This document shows positions 18,556 through 27,819 of a DNA stretch of 64,000 bases, in pieces. Position 1 is the stretch's first letter, and each line of letters begins with the position of its first letter. The notes beneath the pieces are model-generated. The model was not told the DNA's origin. It ran no database searches and saw only the letters and a list, made by a program, of their open reading frames with translations. The position numbers were made by a program, and so were the translations under genes. Location of the stretch: positions 124,001 to 188,000 of the forward strand of contig NZ_JXDG01000058.1 in assembly GCF_000820515.1 (NCBI RefSeq), in the 5' to 3' direction. The stretch comes from Pseudomonas batumici. Lineage in GTDB: Bacteria > Pseudomonadota > Gammaproteobacteria > Pseudomonadales > Pseudomonadaceae.

Positions 18556-19718
18556 GGAGCCTCCCAGGACACTTTCAAGGTACCGTCCTTGTTGAACTGA
18601 TAACGTTTTTCGCTCCAGCCCAGTGAAAACAGGCTCAGCATCACGTGGTAGTACTGGTGCTGGTTGTAGGCCGGATCGGCGGGGTTGCTGTAGTGCGCGA
18701 TGGCCTCGTCGACGATGCGCTGCTGCTGGTCCGCCAACAGCGGCAAGCCCTTGGCCCGCAGGTAGGGCACCAGGGACGCGGAGAAACCGTAAGGGCCGAT
18801 GCCCTCGGTGACACCGGTGATGACCTGGACCTTTTCCGGCGGCACGCCGGTGGAGGCGACGGACTGGGCCATGCCGTCGAGACTGTCGAGGATCGGCTTG
18901 GCCAGCGGATCGGCGGACGAGGTCATGCCGGCCCACAGGTAGGTGCGGATGGCGTCGTAGCTGCCCTGTGCCGAGGTGAACTTGTCGACCACGAACATGC
19001 CCTTGTTGACGTCCGTGCCCCGGTAGCCGACCCAGTCGGGCACGAAGCCGAAACGGTTCATGTTCTTGTCGGCGATCATCTTCGCGGTGCTTTCGGCGAT
19101 CTCCTTCCAGGCACCGGACGGGCTCTCCCGACTGAAGCGCCGTAACAGCGGGATCGGCATATAGCTGGCGTTGAAACGCCAGAGCTGGTCCGGGTGCTCG
19201 TAGCCGACCGGGCCCGGCAACAGCATCTTGCCCAGGCCCGGGATAGTGCGGACCAGGGTCTTGTCCAGGTTGTTCAGGATCCGCTGGGCGTCGCTGCGGT
19301 ACTCGGGTTTGTGCCACAGGCGGTCGGCCTCCAGCAGCGCATAGGCGATCCAGAGGTCGGCATCGCTGGCGGAGTTACTGTCGAGCACACTCCAGGTACC
19401 GGTGCTGGTCAGGCCCCACAACCAGCCAGGCAGGTTCTGCGCGATATTGGCGCCGGCCATGTTGTCGCGGGTCCAGTGCCACAGCGTCTCGAAGGTCAGC
19501 GGATCGTTGCCGACCAGGGCGAAGAACATCCCGTAGGCCTGGCCTTCCGAACTACTCTGGTTGGGGTCCATGCTCGACCCCAATAGGCGCCCATCCTTCT
19601 GCACGAAACGCTCGGCGTAGTTTTTCCACAGCGGCCAGTTCTGCAATGAACAGGACTCCGCCTGCGCGGCCATCGGCGCCAGCAGCGCCAGGGACAACAG
19701 CAGTCTGCGCAAACTCAT
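18537..19718 (-). CDS. bcsZ: WssD/BcsZ, periplasmic endo-1,4-beta-glucanase (GH8)
   Basis: The 393-residue protein has a signal peptide at residues 1-20 (MSLRRLLLSLALLAPMAAQA) and a GH8 (alpha/alpha)6 barrel. The general-acid Glu lies in SSSEGQAYGMFFALVGND, and a second stretch is SASDADLWIAYALLEADRLW. BcsZ trims or releases glucan chains during synthesis and is needed for normal cellulose export. The start at 19718 overlaps the wssC stop by 4 nt (ATGA). The longer frame from 19832 is discarded because it begins inside wssC. Confidence 0.94.
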   Translation of the reverse strand: MSLRRLLLSLALLAPMAAQAESCSLQNWPLWKNYAERFVQKDGRLLGSSMDPNQSSSEGQAYGMFFALVGNDPLTFETLWHWTRDNMAGANIAQNLPGWLWGLTSTGTWSVLDSNSASDADLWIAYALLEADRLWHKPEYRSDAQRILNNLDKTLVRTIPGLGKMLLPGPVGYEHPDQLWRFNASYMPIPLLRRFSRESPSGAWKEIAESTAKMIADKNMNRFGFVPDWVGYRGTDVNKGMFVVDKFTSAQGSYDAIRTYLWAGMTSSADPLAKPILDSLDGMAQSVASTGVPPEKVQVITGVTEGIGPYGFSASLVPYLRAKGLPLLADQQQRIVDEAIAHYSNPADPAYNQHQYYHVMLSLFSLGWSEKRYQFNKDGTLKVSWEAPCASKP

Positions 19719-22021
19719 GACAGGCGCTTCTGCGCACGGGCACGCAGGAACAGGAACAGCAGGCTGGCAATCAGCAACAGTCCCAGCACGGTCACCAGCA
19801 ACATCCAGTGCATATTCTGCGACAGCAGCCATTGCACGCGCTTGAACAGGTTCAGCTCGCCGACGTAATACTGTTCGTCGGCCACCAGCGAGGTGACCTC
19901 CGTCCCCTTCACCACCGCCAGGCTACCCTGGAGGCTGTCCTTGTAGGCGTCGCCGCCGATCATCGCGGCCGTGGCCTCGGCCAACCCCTCGGGCCTGCCA
20001 CTGGCAATCACCACCACGCTGCGACCGGACTTGAGCGGCGATTCGAAACCGGCCAGGTAAGTGCTGCTGCGCGGACCGCTGTAGCTCACGCTCAAGGTCG
20101 GCTTGCGCTGGTTGGCCGCCGGGTCCGGGCTGATCCACTGGCGCACGCGCAAGGTCAGGTCGGACAACGCGAAGCGATGGCTGTCGCCCGAGACGCCGGC
20201 CGGCAAGCGGTCGATCCACTGCTTGAGCAACGGCTGGTTGTCGCCCGAGGCCAGCACCAGCAGGTCCTTGTCACTGACCGACTGCACGTCCGCGGCACTC
20301 ACCACCTGCACGGCCGTGGCCGGGTAGCCGGTGGAGTCGCCGAAGCGCCCGAGCACGGTCAGGTAAGCGCCCCACTCCGCCGGCCCGCTGCCGTCGGGCA
20401 GCACCACGGCACTCTGCGAGAGGTCGGCCAGGCGAGTGAACGGGAAGCCGCTGTCGTTGAACACACCCAGGTTCGGCAAGGCGATGTAGTGGTTGTAGCC
20501 GCTCAGGTCGAGGGTCGAATCCGGGTCGACCAGGCCGCGCATGTTGTCGATGATGATGTCGCGGCATTCGCCCTGCTTGATGTAGTCGAACATGAACCGC
20601 AGCTGCAATTGCGAGCGCGCACCGGCGGAACCCAGGGGGATGCGTACGACGGCTTCGCGGGGCAGGCTTTCATCCTTCTGCAACAGCGTCAGCAGGCTTT
20701 CGCCACCACCCAGGCTCTTCATCGAAGGCAGGGGCATCGACTTCATGAAGGTGTTGTTCAGGCTCACCAGCAAGGAGGAATTGTTCGACTCCTGCTGGGG
20801 GGTGTAACGGTATTTCAGGTCCAGCCGGACGCCTTCCTCGCGCCAGTTGAACATGTCCGGCGGCAAGCGCAGCGGCACGCTGATGGAACCCGGGTTGTAA
20901 CCGGACACGCTGAGCAGCTTGGGGTCGAGCAGTTCGCCGAGCTTGACCGGTCGATCGGATGGCAGCCAGTTGGGTGCGTCATAGGGCTTGCGCGGGGCCA
21001 GCGAATCCAGATGGTCGATGACCACGCTGTTGCCCACCAGCGCCTTGCTGCCCAGGGCCACCGCCGAGGCCGCGAGCTTGAGTTCGGCACTGTCGCGGCC
21101 GGCGACGATCAGGAGCTTGCCGCGGGGGTCGCCGGGATGGGCCACGAGGGTGACCGTCGGGCCCTTCGGCGCAGGAATCGCAAGCCCACCCAGCCGCACG
21201 GCTTCCTTGCTCTCGACCAGGACAATGGCGTTGCCCTTGTCCGGCAGTTGCCCCACCTGGCTGGTAAAACTGGCGCCGCGATAAGCCGCCAGGGCCCCCA
21301 GCCACGACGACAGCGCACCGGCCCCTTCCAGGGCGGCGTGATCCGGGGCCTTGGCAAACACGAACGGCAGGTTCAATGGGCCCGCGTCGCGACGGTCGAA
21401 AAACGGCAGCGGCAGGATCGACAGATCGTCCTTGAGGGGAATCGGCGACACGTTGAGTTCAAGCTGCGAGCTGTTGTTGATCTTGGCCCACAGGCTGCTG
21501 TGCTGCGGGTCTTCGCACTGCATGGTGTAGTGCCCGATGAATTGCAGGCGCAGACGGTTGAACTCGGTGATCAGGTGCGCCGGAATATTCACCACCTGCT
21601 CTTGCGGCTTGCCGGCGCCGTCCTTGGGCAGCGCCAGGCTGGCGGCCACTTCATCGTTGACCAGCACGTTGATCTGCGACAGGTCGGCCAGCAATGCCGG
21701 CGAGTAGCTGTAGCGCAACAACAATTGCGCACTATTGACCACCTCGTCGGCGCGGATGTTGAAGCTGACGCTGTCGGCCGCTTCCACGCCGTGCAGGTTC
21801 ATGGTGTCCAGGCGCCCCAGCTGCTTGAGGGTCAGGTGGTGGCTGTAGCTGCCGAGCGGCGCTTGCGGCGCGACGTTGGCTGGCGCGACAGGCACCGCCG
21901 CGGCGGTTTCGGCCCAGGCGTTATGCACCCACCCGCCCAGGCACAACGCGGATGAGGCCAGGAACATGAGCGGACGGCGAGTGTGGCGCAGGGCGCCGCG
22001 GGTCAACGGTGTGTGGGTCAT
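19715..22021 (-). CDS. bcsB: WssC/BcsB, periplasmic cellulose synthase subunit
   Basis: The 768-residue protein has a signal peptide (cleavage near AWA/ETAA, residue 38), two carbohydrate-binding/flavodoxin-like repeats of BcsB, and a C-terminal membrane anchor (MLLVTVLGLLLIASLLFLFL). BcsB docks on BcsA, and its anchor completes the glucan channel. The start at 22021 overlaps the wssB stop by 4 nt. The open frame to 22225 lies inside wssB and has no signal peptide. Confidence 0.94.
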   Translation of the reverse strand: MTHTPLTRGALRHTRRPLMFLASSALCLGGWVHNAWAETAAAVPVAPANVAPQAPLGSYSHHLTLKQLGRLDTMNLHGVEAADSVSFNIRADEVVNSAQLLLRYSYSPALLADLSQINVLVNDEVAASLALPKDGAGKPQEQVVNIPAHLITEFNRLRLQFIGHYTMQCEDPQHSSLWAKINNSSQLELNVSPIPLKDDLSILPLPFFDRRDAGPLNLPFVFAKAPDHAALEGAGALSSWLGALAAYRGASFTSQVGQLPDKGNAIVLVESKEAVRLGGLAIPAPKGPTVTLVAHPGDPRGKLLIVAGRDSAELKLAASAVALGSKALVGNSVVIDHLDSLAPRKPYDAPNWLPSDRPVKLGELLDPKLLSVSGYNPGSISVPLRLPPDMFNWREEGVRLDLKYRYTPQQESNNSSLLVSLNNTFMKSMPLPSMKSLGGGESLLTLLQKDESLPREAVVRIPLGSAGARSQLQLRFMFDYIKQGECRDIIIDNMRGLVDPDSTLDLSGYNHYIALPNLGVFNDSGFPFTRLADLSQSAVVLPDGSGPAEWGAYLTVLGRFGDSTGYPATAVQVVSAADVQSVSDKDLLVLASGDNQPLLKQWIDRLPAGVSGDSHRFALSDLTLRVRQWISPDPAANQRKPTLSVSYSGPRSSTYLAGFESPLKSGRSVVVIASGRPEGLAEATAAMIGGDAYKDSLQGSLAVVKGTEVTSLVADEQYYVGELNLFKRVQWLLSQNMHWMLLVTVLGLLLIASLLFLFLRARAQKRLS

Positions 22022-24279
22022 GACTTGTCCATAAGTGATGAAAGCGGTTTCAACGGAGCATTTTTTCTGACAACTGGGGTCGGGCGGACGGACGCCTGTC
22101 GATCGGCCGGGCGCCGACGCGCGGGCAACAACAGCGCCTTGACCAGCGTGCCCATGCCAGCCAGGCCGATGGCGCTGACCTCGCGCAAGGCCGACAGCGG
22201 GGTATCGAGCTTGCCGCTGCCCCAACTGGTGGCCCAGGTGTCGGCACGGGAAAAGGTCATGCGCACCAGTTCGCTTTGCTGGCGCAGGGTCAACGGATCG
22301 AACAGCGCGCCCATGTAATGCCCTTTGCTGAACACCACGGTGGTGTCGAACTCGCAGGTGGCGGTGCTGCGGAACAGCGTCACCCGCACCCGCTCGCCGG
22401 CCGTGACCGTGGTACCCGCCGGCAACTTGATGCCGAGTCCGCGCTGGGAGAAGTCCTGGGTCACGCCATACACCGGCGTGCCATCGGGCAGTTCGACCTT
22501 GACCGGCAATTCGGCGCTCACCCGCGGTTCGGCGCGGATCTGCCGCGACTCACTGGCCACCGCCACCGCGGCACTGGTGATGATCAGGTTGTAGAGGGTC
22601 CAGAGGGCGTTGATCAGCACCGTGATCGCCGTGGCGGGATCGCCCCAGATCCATTGGTGGACGGCAAAGCCCAGCCCGGTGAGGTTCAGCAACAGCAGGA
22701 CGATGTAGGGCCAGGCCAGTTTCCAGTCGAAGAACTGCTGGTCGATGATCCCGCCCTTGTCGGTGACGTTGAAACCGCCGAAGCCGGGCTTGATCAGTGC
22801 CATCAGCACCGGCGGCATGATGTACCAGGCCAGCACCGTCTCGTAGACCTCGTTCCAGAACGAATGCCGGAAACGCCCCTGGATACAGGAATTGGTCAGG
22901 TTGGAATGGAACAGGTGCGGCAGCACATAGGCGGTGATCATCAGCGCCGAGGCGTGGAAGATCTGCGCACCGAAGATCAGGTACGCCAGGGGCGCGGTGA
23001 GGAACACCAGGCGCGGCAAGCCATAGAAAAAGTGCAGCATGGCGTTGGCATAGCAGATCCGCTGGCCGAGCTTGAGACCCTTGCCCATCAACGGATTGTC
23101 CAGGCGGAAGATCTGCGCCATGCCCCGGGCCCAGCGGATACGCTGGCTGATATGCCGCGACAGGCTTTCGGTGGCCAGGCCCGCGGCCTGGGGGATCGCC
23201 AGGTACGCGGTGTTGTAGCCGGCCCGGTTGAGCTTGAGGGCGGTGTGGGCATCCTCGGTGACGGTTTCAATCGCCACGCCGCCGATTTCTTCCAGCGGCT
23301 GGCGCCGCAGGATGGCGCAGGAGCCGCAGAAGAAAGTGGCGTTCCACAGATCGTTGCCATCCTGCACCAGCCCGTAGAACAGCTCGCCTTCGTTGGGCAC
23401 GACGCGGAAGGTCTTGAGGTTCTTCTCGAACGGATCCGGCGAAAAGAAAAAGTGCGGTGTTTGCAACATCGCAAGCTTGGGGTCCTTGAGGAACCAGCCC
23501 ATGCCGATCTGCAGGAAGGAACGGGTCGGCACATGGTCGGCGTCGAACATGGCGATGTACTCGCCATCGGTCACCTTGAGGGCCGCATTGAGGTTGCCGG
23601 CCTTGGCGTGGGCGTTATCGGCACGGGTGATGTAGTTGACGCCGATGCTCTGGCAGAACCTTCGAAACTCGTCGCGACGGCCGTCGTCCAGCACATGCAC
23701 CCGCAGCTTGTCCTTGGGCCAGTCCATCGCCTGGGCGGCGAAGATGCTCAGCTTCACGATGCTCAAGGCTTCGTTGTAGGTGGGGATGAACACATCCACC
23801 GTCGGCCAGTCGCCGGGATCGGCGGTGAGCAGCACTGGCCGACGGCGCAAGGGCCAGGCGGTCTGCACATAACCGAAGAGCAGCACCACCAGGGCGTAGA
23901 TCTCCGCCAGCACCAGGCCATAGCCGAAGGCGATGTCCAGCCAGCCTTCGAAACCGATGGTCTCGGTCAGGCGCCAGTACATATAGCGCAGCGAGGCGAT
24001 CAGTGACGTGACGACCAGCAACAGGATCGGCCAACGTCCCGGCATGCGCTTGACCAGCAAGGCCAGGCCGAAGCACAGCGCAGCAAACAGGCATTGGCTG
24101 TAAAGGTCCAGCGGTGCGCTGACGATGCTGAGCAGCAACAGCCCGCCCACCAGCGAGCTGCCCAGAATCAATGTCTTGCGCAATGCCCCCGGCCATCGAT
24201 TGAAGCGCGCCAGCCAAGCGTTGAGGCACAGTTCGGAGCGCCCCGGGAGATGGGGCGTGAGGTTTGGATCGCGGGTCAT
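22018..24279 (-). CDS. bcsA: WssB/BcsA, cellulose synthase catalytic subunit with PilZ domain
   Basis: The 753-residue inner-membrane GT2 synthase polymerises UDP-glucose. The catalytic signatures are in order: VDVFIPTYNEAL, VLDDGRRDEF, FDADHVP, TEDAHTAL (catalytic base) and the substrate-binding QRIRWARG (Q/RxxRW). A C-terminal PilZ domain binds c-di-GMP through RAEPR (RxxxR) and QDFSQRGLG (DxSxxG). The latter links synthesis to the diguanylate cyclases in this window. The ATG at 24279 overlaps the wssA stop by 4 nt; the upstream start at 24321 would lie within wssA. Confidence 0.95.
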   Translation of the reverse strand: MTRDPNLTPHLPGRSELCLNAWLARFNRWPGALRKTLILGSSLVGGLLLLSIVSAPLDLYSQCLFAALCFGLALLVKRMPGRWPILLLVVTSLIASLRYMYWRLTETIGFEGWLDIAFGYGLVLAEIYALVVLLFGYVQTAWPLRRRPVLLTADPGDWPTVDVFIPTYNEALSIVKLSIFAAQAMDWPKDKLRVHVLDDGRRDEFRRFCQSIGVNYITRADNAHAKAGNLNAALKVTDGEYIAMFDADHVPTRSFLQIGMGWFLKDPKLAMLQTPHFFFSPDPFEKNLKTFRVVPNEGELFYGLVQDGNDLWNATFFCGSCAILRRQPLEEIGGVAIETVTEDAHTALKLNRAGYNTAYLAIPQAAGLATESLSRHISQRIRWARGMAQIFRLDNPLMGKGLKLGQRICYANAMLHFFYGLPRLVFLTAPLAYLIFGAQIFHASALMITAYVLPHLFHSNLTNSCIQGRFRHSFWNEVYETVLAWYIMPPVLMALIKPGFGGFNVTDKGGIIDQQFFDWKLAWPYIVLLLLNLTGLGFAVHQWIWGDPATAITVLINALWTLYNLIITSAAVAVASESRQIRAEPRVSAELPVKVELPDGTPVYGVTQDFSQRGLGIKLPAGTTVTAGERVRVTLFRSTATCEFDTTVVFSKGHYMGALFDPLTLRQQSELVRMTFSRADTWATSWGSGKLDTPLSALREVSAIGLAGMGTLVKALLLPARRRPADRQASVRPTPVVRKNAPLKPLSSLMDKS

Positions 24280-25391
24280 GACAAAGAGGACTCTTGCGTG
24301 CCGTACATGAGCAGTTCGCACAGCGAACCTGTGAGGTCGAGGACGTCCTGACAGCCTCGGGTGCTTGGGGTATGCGCCAGCGGATTGCGGTCGTACGCCA
24401 AGGCTTCACTGATGAAATGATCCTGGCGGATCACGCCCAACAGCTGCTGCCCTGTTCTTTTCTTCAGCACCTCGCACAAGTCGAGGCTGAACTGGCGGGA
24501 CGTGTCCAACTGGTTGATCACGACTTTGTATTGCGCGGGGCTTTCCCGTTGCAGGTAGGGCGCCAGCAGCCGGTCCAGCTGGTTGAGGCTGGTGTAGGCG
24601 GCCGCATCGGCCAGGGTCACCCCCAGCACCACATCGGCGATTTCCAGGGCCTGGGCCAGGTACACCGTCGCCCCTGGCGGGGTGTCGATAACCACCGTGT
24701 CCTGCTCATCCAGGGCCAGGTGCGCCAGATGACGGGCCAGCCAGAAACGATCGTTTTCCAGGCGCTGTTCCACGGTCCGACGGAGCGGCCCGCTGGCAAC
24801 GCCATAGGCCAGGCAACGGCTGCCGGCAAAGCCTTTGCGGACCAGCGGCTGCCAATCTTCGTCAGCGCTGTCGGACGCGGCGATGCCCGGCCAGTCCTCG
24901 CTGCCGCCCAAGTGCAGGCACAAGGCATTTTGCGGATCCAGGTCGAGCGCGAGCGTACGCCCGCCGGCACGTTTGATCGCGCAGGCCAAGGCGGCGGCCA
25001 GGGTGCTCCTGCCCACACCGCCCTTGGCCGAAACCACGACAATGACCTTGGCCTTGAGCCTTGGCGCACCTTGTTCAACGGGATGCTCGGCAGCCACGCC
25101 GCCGCGCTGTTGTTCGATTTCCAACAGCAGCCGGCTCAGCGGCGTGGAACCGACCTGGGCCATGGAGGATGACGAGATGACACTCGAGGGTTCGGCTGGC
25201 TGAGGCGCGCTGCTGGCAGCCAGCGGCTCTGGCGCGGGGATTTCGCAGGCTGGCTGCGCCGTGCTCATGTCAGGATTGAAGAGCTCCACAGCCTCTTCGA
25301 TGTAGTCGTAGCTGGGTTCGATTTCCCGATAGCTCTCGACACTTCCCCCAAATCGATTGAACAGATTCGCAATGTCATCTGAGCGGTGCAT
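24276..25391 (-). CDS. wssA: WssA, ParA/MinD-like ATPase of cellulose biosynthesis (BcsQ-type)
   Basis: The 371-residue protein has a central ParA/MinD ATPase with deviant Walker A (VVSAKGGVGRSTLAAALACA) and the switch VIDTPPGATVYLA. Before it is an extension of about 120 residues starting MHRSDDIANLFNRFGGSVES, rich in Pro/Ser afterwards. The DDI..LF..FGG..Y.EI pattern resembles short BcsR/BcsP-like cellulose peptides, so WssA may carry that function as a fusion. BcsQ-type ATPases position or activate the synthase. The ATG at 25391 has AAGGGA 7-8 nt upstream, so I prefer it over 25421. First gene of wssABCDEFGHI. Confidence 0.9.
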   Translation of the reverse strand: MHRSDDIANLFNRFGGSVESYREIEPSYDYIEEAVELFNPDMSTAQPACEIPAPEPLAASSAPQPAEPSSVISSSSMAQVGSTPLSRLLLEIEQQRGGVAAEHPVEQGAPRLKAKVIVVVSAKGGVGRSTLAAALACAIKRAGGRTLALDLDPQNALCLHLGGSEDWPGIAASDSADEDWQPLVRKGFAGSRCLAYGVASGPLRRTVEQRLENDRFWLARHLAHLALDEQDTVVIDTPPGATVYLAQALEIADVVLGVTLADAAAYTSLNQLDRLLAPYLQRESPAQYKVVINQLDTSRQFSLDLCEVLKKRTGQQLLGVIRQDHFISEALAYDRNPLAHTPSTRGCQDVLDLTGSLCELLMYGTQESSLS

Positions 25392-25726
25392 GTAGGTATC
25401 CCTTCTTACAATCAGGTTCAACTCAAATGTCAGGGGACAAGCACACGTCTATTCGTACATTCCATTGCCAATCCTTCATATCAATTTGATAGTGTCATTA
25501 TTTTGTTGTCCAATAGATTTTCATCATAAAAATTTTGACACTCGCCAATAATTTGGCGAATTCGCTCAACCCATTCATTACTCAGGGGTAAATTTGCCTC
25601 AGCCGATGCCGCCGACCGGTTGAGCCGTGACAACGGTGCGTGGGTCCAATAGATTAGGCGCCCTGAAATGCCCAGGGTATTTCGAGCCTCACCCCAGTCA
25701 AACGACACTGAAATAGCGAAATTTCG
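25392..25726. promoter_or_regulatory. wss operon upstream region with palindrome and direct repeat
   Basis: The AT-rich gap lies between divergent wssA and the gene at 25727. It holds an 18-bp palindrome (TCGCCAA-TAAT-TTGGCGA, 25542-25559) and a 12-bp direct repeat GTCCAATAGATT at 25508-25519 and 25644-25655. These are candidate operators for wss control. I could not recognise a FleQ or AmrZ consensus with confidence, and no clear -10/-35 pair was fixed. Confidence 0.5.
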
Positions 25727-26431
25727 ATGCCTGATTCCCATACCGATGAAGCCGTAACCTCCTTGTCCGCCAAGCGCGAATACGAAAACGCTATCCATCT
25801 TTCCCAGCATGTGCCCCAGGCCAAGACCATCAGCGAGATGGTTCTCGACGCCTTCCACACCTCGAAAGAAAGCGACCAGATTCGCGAACTGCGCGCATCG
25901 ATCCGCCAGGCGCACGACCGTTTCGACGACGACAAAGCCTACGAACTCATGGGCCAGCTCAAGCAACTCAAGGACGCCGAGGCCGCCGACATCGCGGCCC
26001 TGGAAGACCTGAGCACGAAATTCCCGATCAGCCGGATCCTGTCCAGCTACAAGGACGATCCGGCGTTCCAGGAACTGGTCTATGGCCTGGCGCTCAAGGT
26101 GCTGAACCAGACTCACCAGGCGGTGAGCAACCCCGGCGCCGGCAAGGGCAAGGCCGCGCGCGCCAAAAAGGATGCGCCGGTATTCGTCATCAGCAAGGCA
26201 GACGTCAGCGTCACCTTCCCGCTGCGCACACCGCGCACCAAGGCCAATGCCGATCGCGAAGCGTTCGAATTCCTCGGCTTTGCCTTTGCCGGACACGGCG
26301 ACCTGGCCGAATTGCTGAGCGAGACCTTTGTGGATAACGAGGGCAACGAACAGCCGGCGACCCGCCAGAACATCATCACGGCGATTCAGCAGCAGACGGC
26401 GTTTGCGGGGTACAGCGTAGTCCAGCAATGA
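25727..26431 (+). CDS. Protein of unknown function
   Basis: The 234-residue soluble protein is charged and largely alpha-helical. An early helical segment (IRELRASIRQAHDRFDDDKA, then LMGQLKQLKDAEAADIAALE) may form a coiled coil. A basic linker (GKGKAARAKKDA) leads to a C-terminal domain with AFEFLGFAFAGHGDLAELLS. I do not recognise the family. It has no strong ribosome-binding site before the ATG. It is divergent from the wss operon, but nothing in the sequence ties it to cellulose. Confidence 0.65.
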   Translation: MPDSHTDEAVTSLSAKREYENAIHLSQHVPQAKTISEMVLDAFHTSKESDQIRELRASIRQAHDRFDDDKAYELMGQLKQLKDAEAADIAALEDLSTKFPISRILSSYKDDPAFQELVYGLALKVLNQTHQAVSNPGAGKGKAARAKKDAPVFVISKADVSVTFPLRTPRTKANADREAFEFLGFAFAGHGDLAELLSETFVDNEGNEQPATRQNIITAIQQQTAFAGYSVVQQ

Positions 26432-26616
26432 CGATCCGCCGCTGAATGGGAGCGGTGGCGAATGAAAAGGGGCTGATGCGTTTCAAGGTCAGCCCTCCCG
26501 ACTCGCTTACCTCTATATTTCCCACAACAAACGGTACAGTATTACCGTGCCATAGACCCCCGCGTCCCAGCTTTTGGCCCGTGACACCCCAATCAATGCC
26601 AAAGGAGTGAGCAGCG

Positions 26617-27630
26617 ATGGTCGACACCACCCACAATGGCCCCTGGAACACCCCACTCAGTGATATCAACGACGACGTCGTGCATGCGATCCTCGAGCTG
26701 GTCAGCGATGGCGTCTGGGACTGGAACGCCAATACCGGCCTGGTCTACCGCAGCCCCGGCTGGTACGAGATGCTCGGCTACTTGCCCAACTCCCTGCCGA
26801 ACAGCGTCTTCGCCTGGGAGAGCGTGATTCATCCCGACGACTACTCGCGGGTCATGGCCCACTTCGACGATCATCTGAATGAACGCACCCTGGGCTATCA
26901 CGCCGAGTACCGCTGCCGAACCCGCAGCGGCCGCTATATCCTGGTTGAAGACCGCGGCTATGTGATCGCCCGCAACCCCGACGGCTCTGTCGCCCGCATG
27001 ATCGGCGCCCACCGTAGTCTCGAAGACCAACGGCGCCTGCTCGAACAACTGGAACTGCGCACCCTGTCCTTCGAGGCCATCGTCGCCGAGCGGACGGCCG
27101 AGTTGTCCCGGGTCAATCGGCAATTGCAGGCCCAGCTCGAGGAAAACCGCCGCCTGGCCGAGAGCGACTCACTGACCGGGGTCGCCAACCGCTATCGCCT
27201 GGAAAAGATCCTGTCCAGGGAGTGCGAGCGCGCCGGGCGCTTTCGCCAGGCGCTGTCGCTGATTGCCATGGATATCGATGACTTCAAGCGGATCAACGAC
27301 CAGCACGGGCATCAAGGTGGCGACACGGTGCTGGTCGAGGTGGCGCAAACGCTCCAGGGCTGCCTGCGCGACACCGATCTGCTGGCGCGCTGGGGCGGCG
27401 ACGAATTCATGATTGTCCTGCCCGACAGCCCGCTTGCCGTCGCCATGAACCTGGCGCAACAGATGCGCGAGCGCCTGCTGCACTGCAGGCCCCTGGGCCC
27501 GAGTCCACTGACCATGAGTTTCGGGGTGGTGGAACGTTACGCCGACGAGGCCATGGCGGAACTGATGGGCCGGGCCGATCAGGCCCTGTATCGCGCCAAG
27601 GGCGCCGGCAAGAACGTGATTTCCAATTGA
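26617..27630 (+). CDS. PAS-GGDEF diguanylate cyclase
   Basis: The 337-residue cytoplasmic protein has a PAS domain at about residues 20-135 (SDGVWDWNANTGLVYRSPGW, MIGAHRSLEDQ), a coiled-coil linker (about 145-175), and a GGDEF domain at about 180-335. The active-site motif is WGGDEF, with an inhibitory site RDTD exactly five residues before it. Both support an active cyclase making c-di-GMP with product feedback. AAGGAG sits 9 nt before the ATG. It is the nearest cyclase to the wss operon, whose synthase has a PilZ domain; a direct link is inference. Confidence 0.92.
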   Translation: MVDTTHNGPWNTPLSDINDDVVHAILELVSDGVWDWNANTGLVYRSPGWYEMLGYLPNSLPNSVFAWESVIHPDDYSRVMAHFDDHLNERTLGYHAEYRCRTRSGRYILVEDRGYVIARNPDGSVARMIGAHRSLEDQRRLLEQLELRTLSFEAIVAERTAELSRVNRQLQAQLEENRRLAESDSLTGVANRYRLEKILSRECERAGRFRQALSLIAMDIDDFKRINDQHGHQGGDTVLVEVAQTLQGCLRDTDLLARWGGDEFMIVLPDSPLAVAMNLAQQMRERLLHCRPLGPSPLTMSFGVVERYADEAMAELMGRADQALYRAKGAGKNVISN

Positions 27631-27681
27631 AGCCGTGTTCACCCTGGTCGTGACCCGGCATCGCCGCTTTTGCTGATATAA

Positions 27682-27798
27682 ACAAAAAACCCCGCCGAAG
27701 CGGGGTTTTCTTCTGACCATTCCAACGTCCTGTCGGTTGCCATCCTGGCTATGGTCGATCGTCCCTGATCCTGTGCACATCCTTGCGCAGCAGTGATG
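27682..27798 (-). ncRNA. rsmX: RsmX-type regulatory sRNA, copy 1
   Basis: Read on the minus strand, about 117 nt start after a TAATCT -10 box (27809-27804) and end at a Rho-independent terminator. The RNA contains at least six GGA motifs. Two are in clear hairpin loops: GCCAGGATGGC, and near CCGACAGGACGTTGG. The others are AAGGAT, CAGGATC, AGGGAC and TTGGAA. This is the layout of RsmX/Y/Z RNAs, which sequester RsmA/RsmE and relieve translational repression of biofilm and exoproduct genes. A GacA-type element lies about 64 bp upstream of the predicted start. It matches the copy at 32.9 kb along most of its length. Ends are predicted to within a few bases. Confidence 0.85.
27686..27709 (-). terminator. 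Rho-independent terminator of rsmX copy 1
   Basis: A perfect 10-bp stem (AAAACCCCGC, loop CGAA, GCGGGGTTTT). On the minus strand the stem is followed by a TTTTTTGTTTAT tail, so it ends the sRNA. On the plus strand it can also stop transcription from the diguanylate cyclase gene. Confidence 0.88.
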
Positions 27799-27819
27799 GG
27801 TCTAGATTAAGGCTGCCGC

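Noticed and set aside
19808..21955. A 715-codon plus-strand frame opposite wssC
   Set aside because: Mirror frame of a well-supported gene; no start signal or recognisable motif.
25481..26428. A 315-codon minus-strand frame covering the wss upstream region and the gene at 25727
   Set aside because: It runs through an AT-rich regulatory region and is the mirror of a better-supported plus-strand gene.
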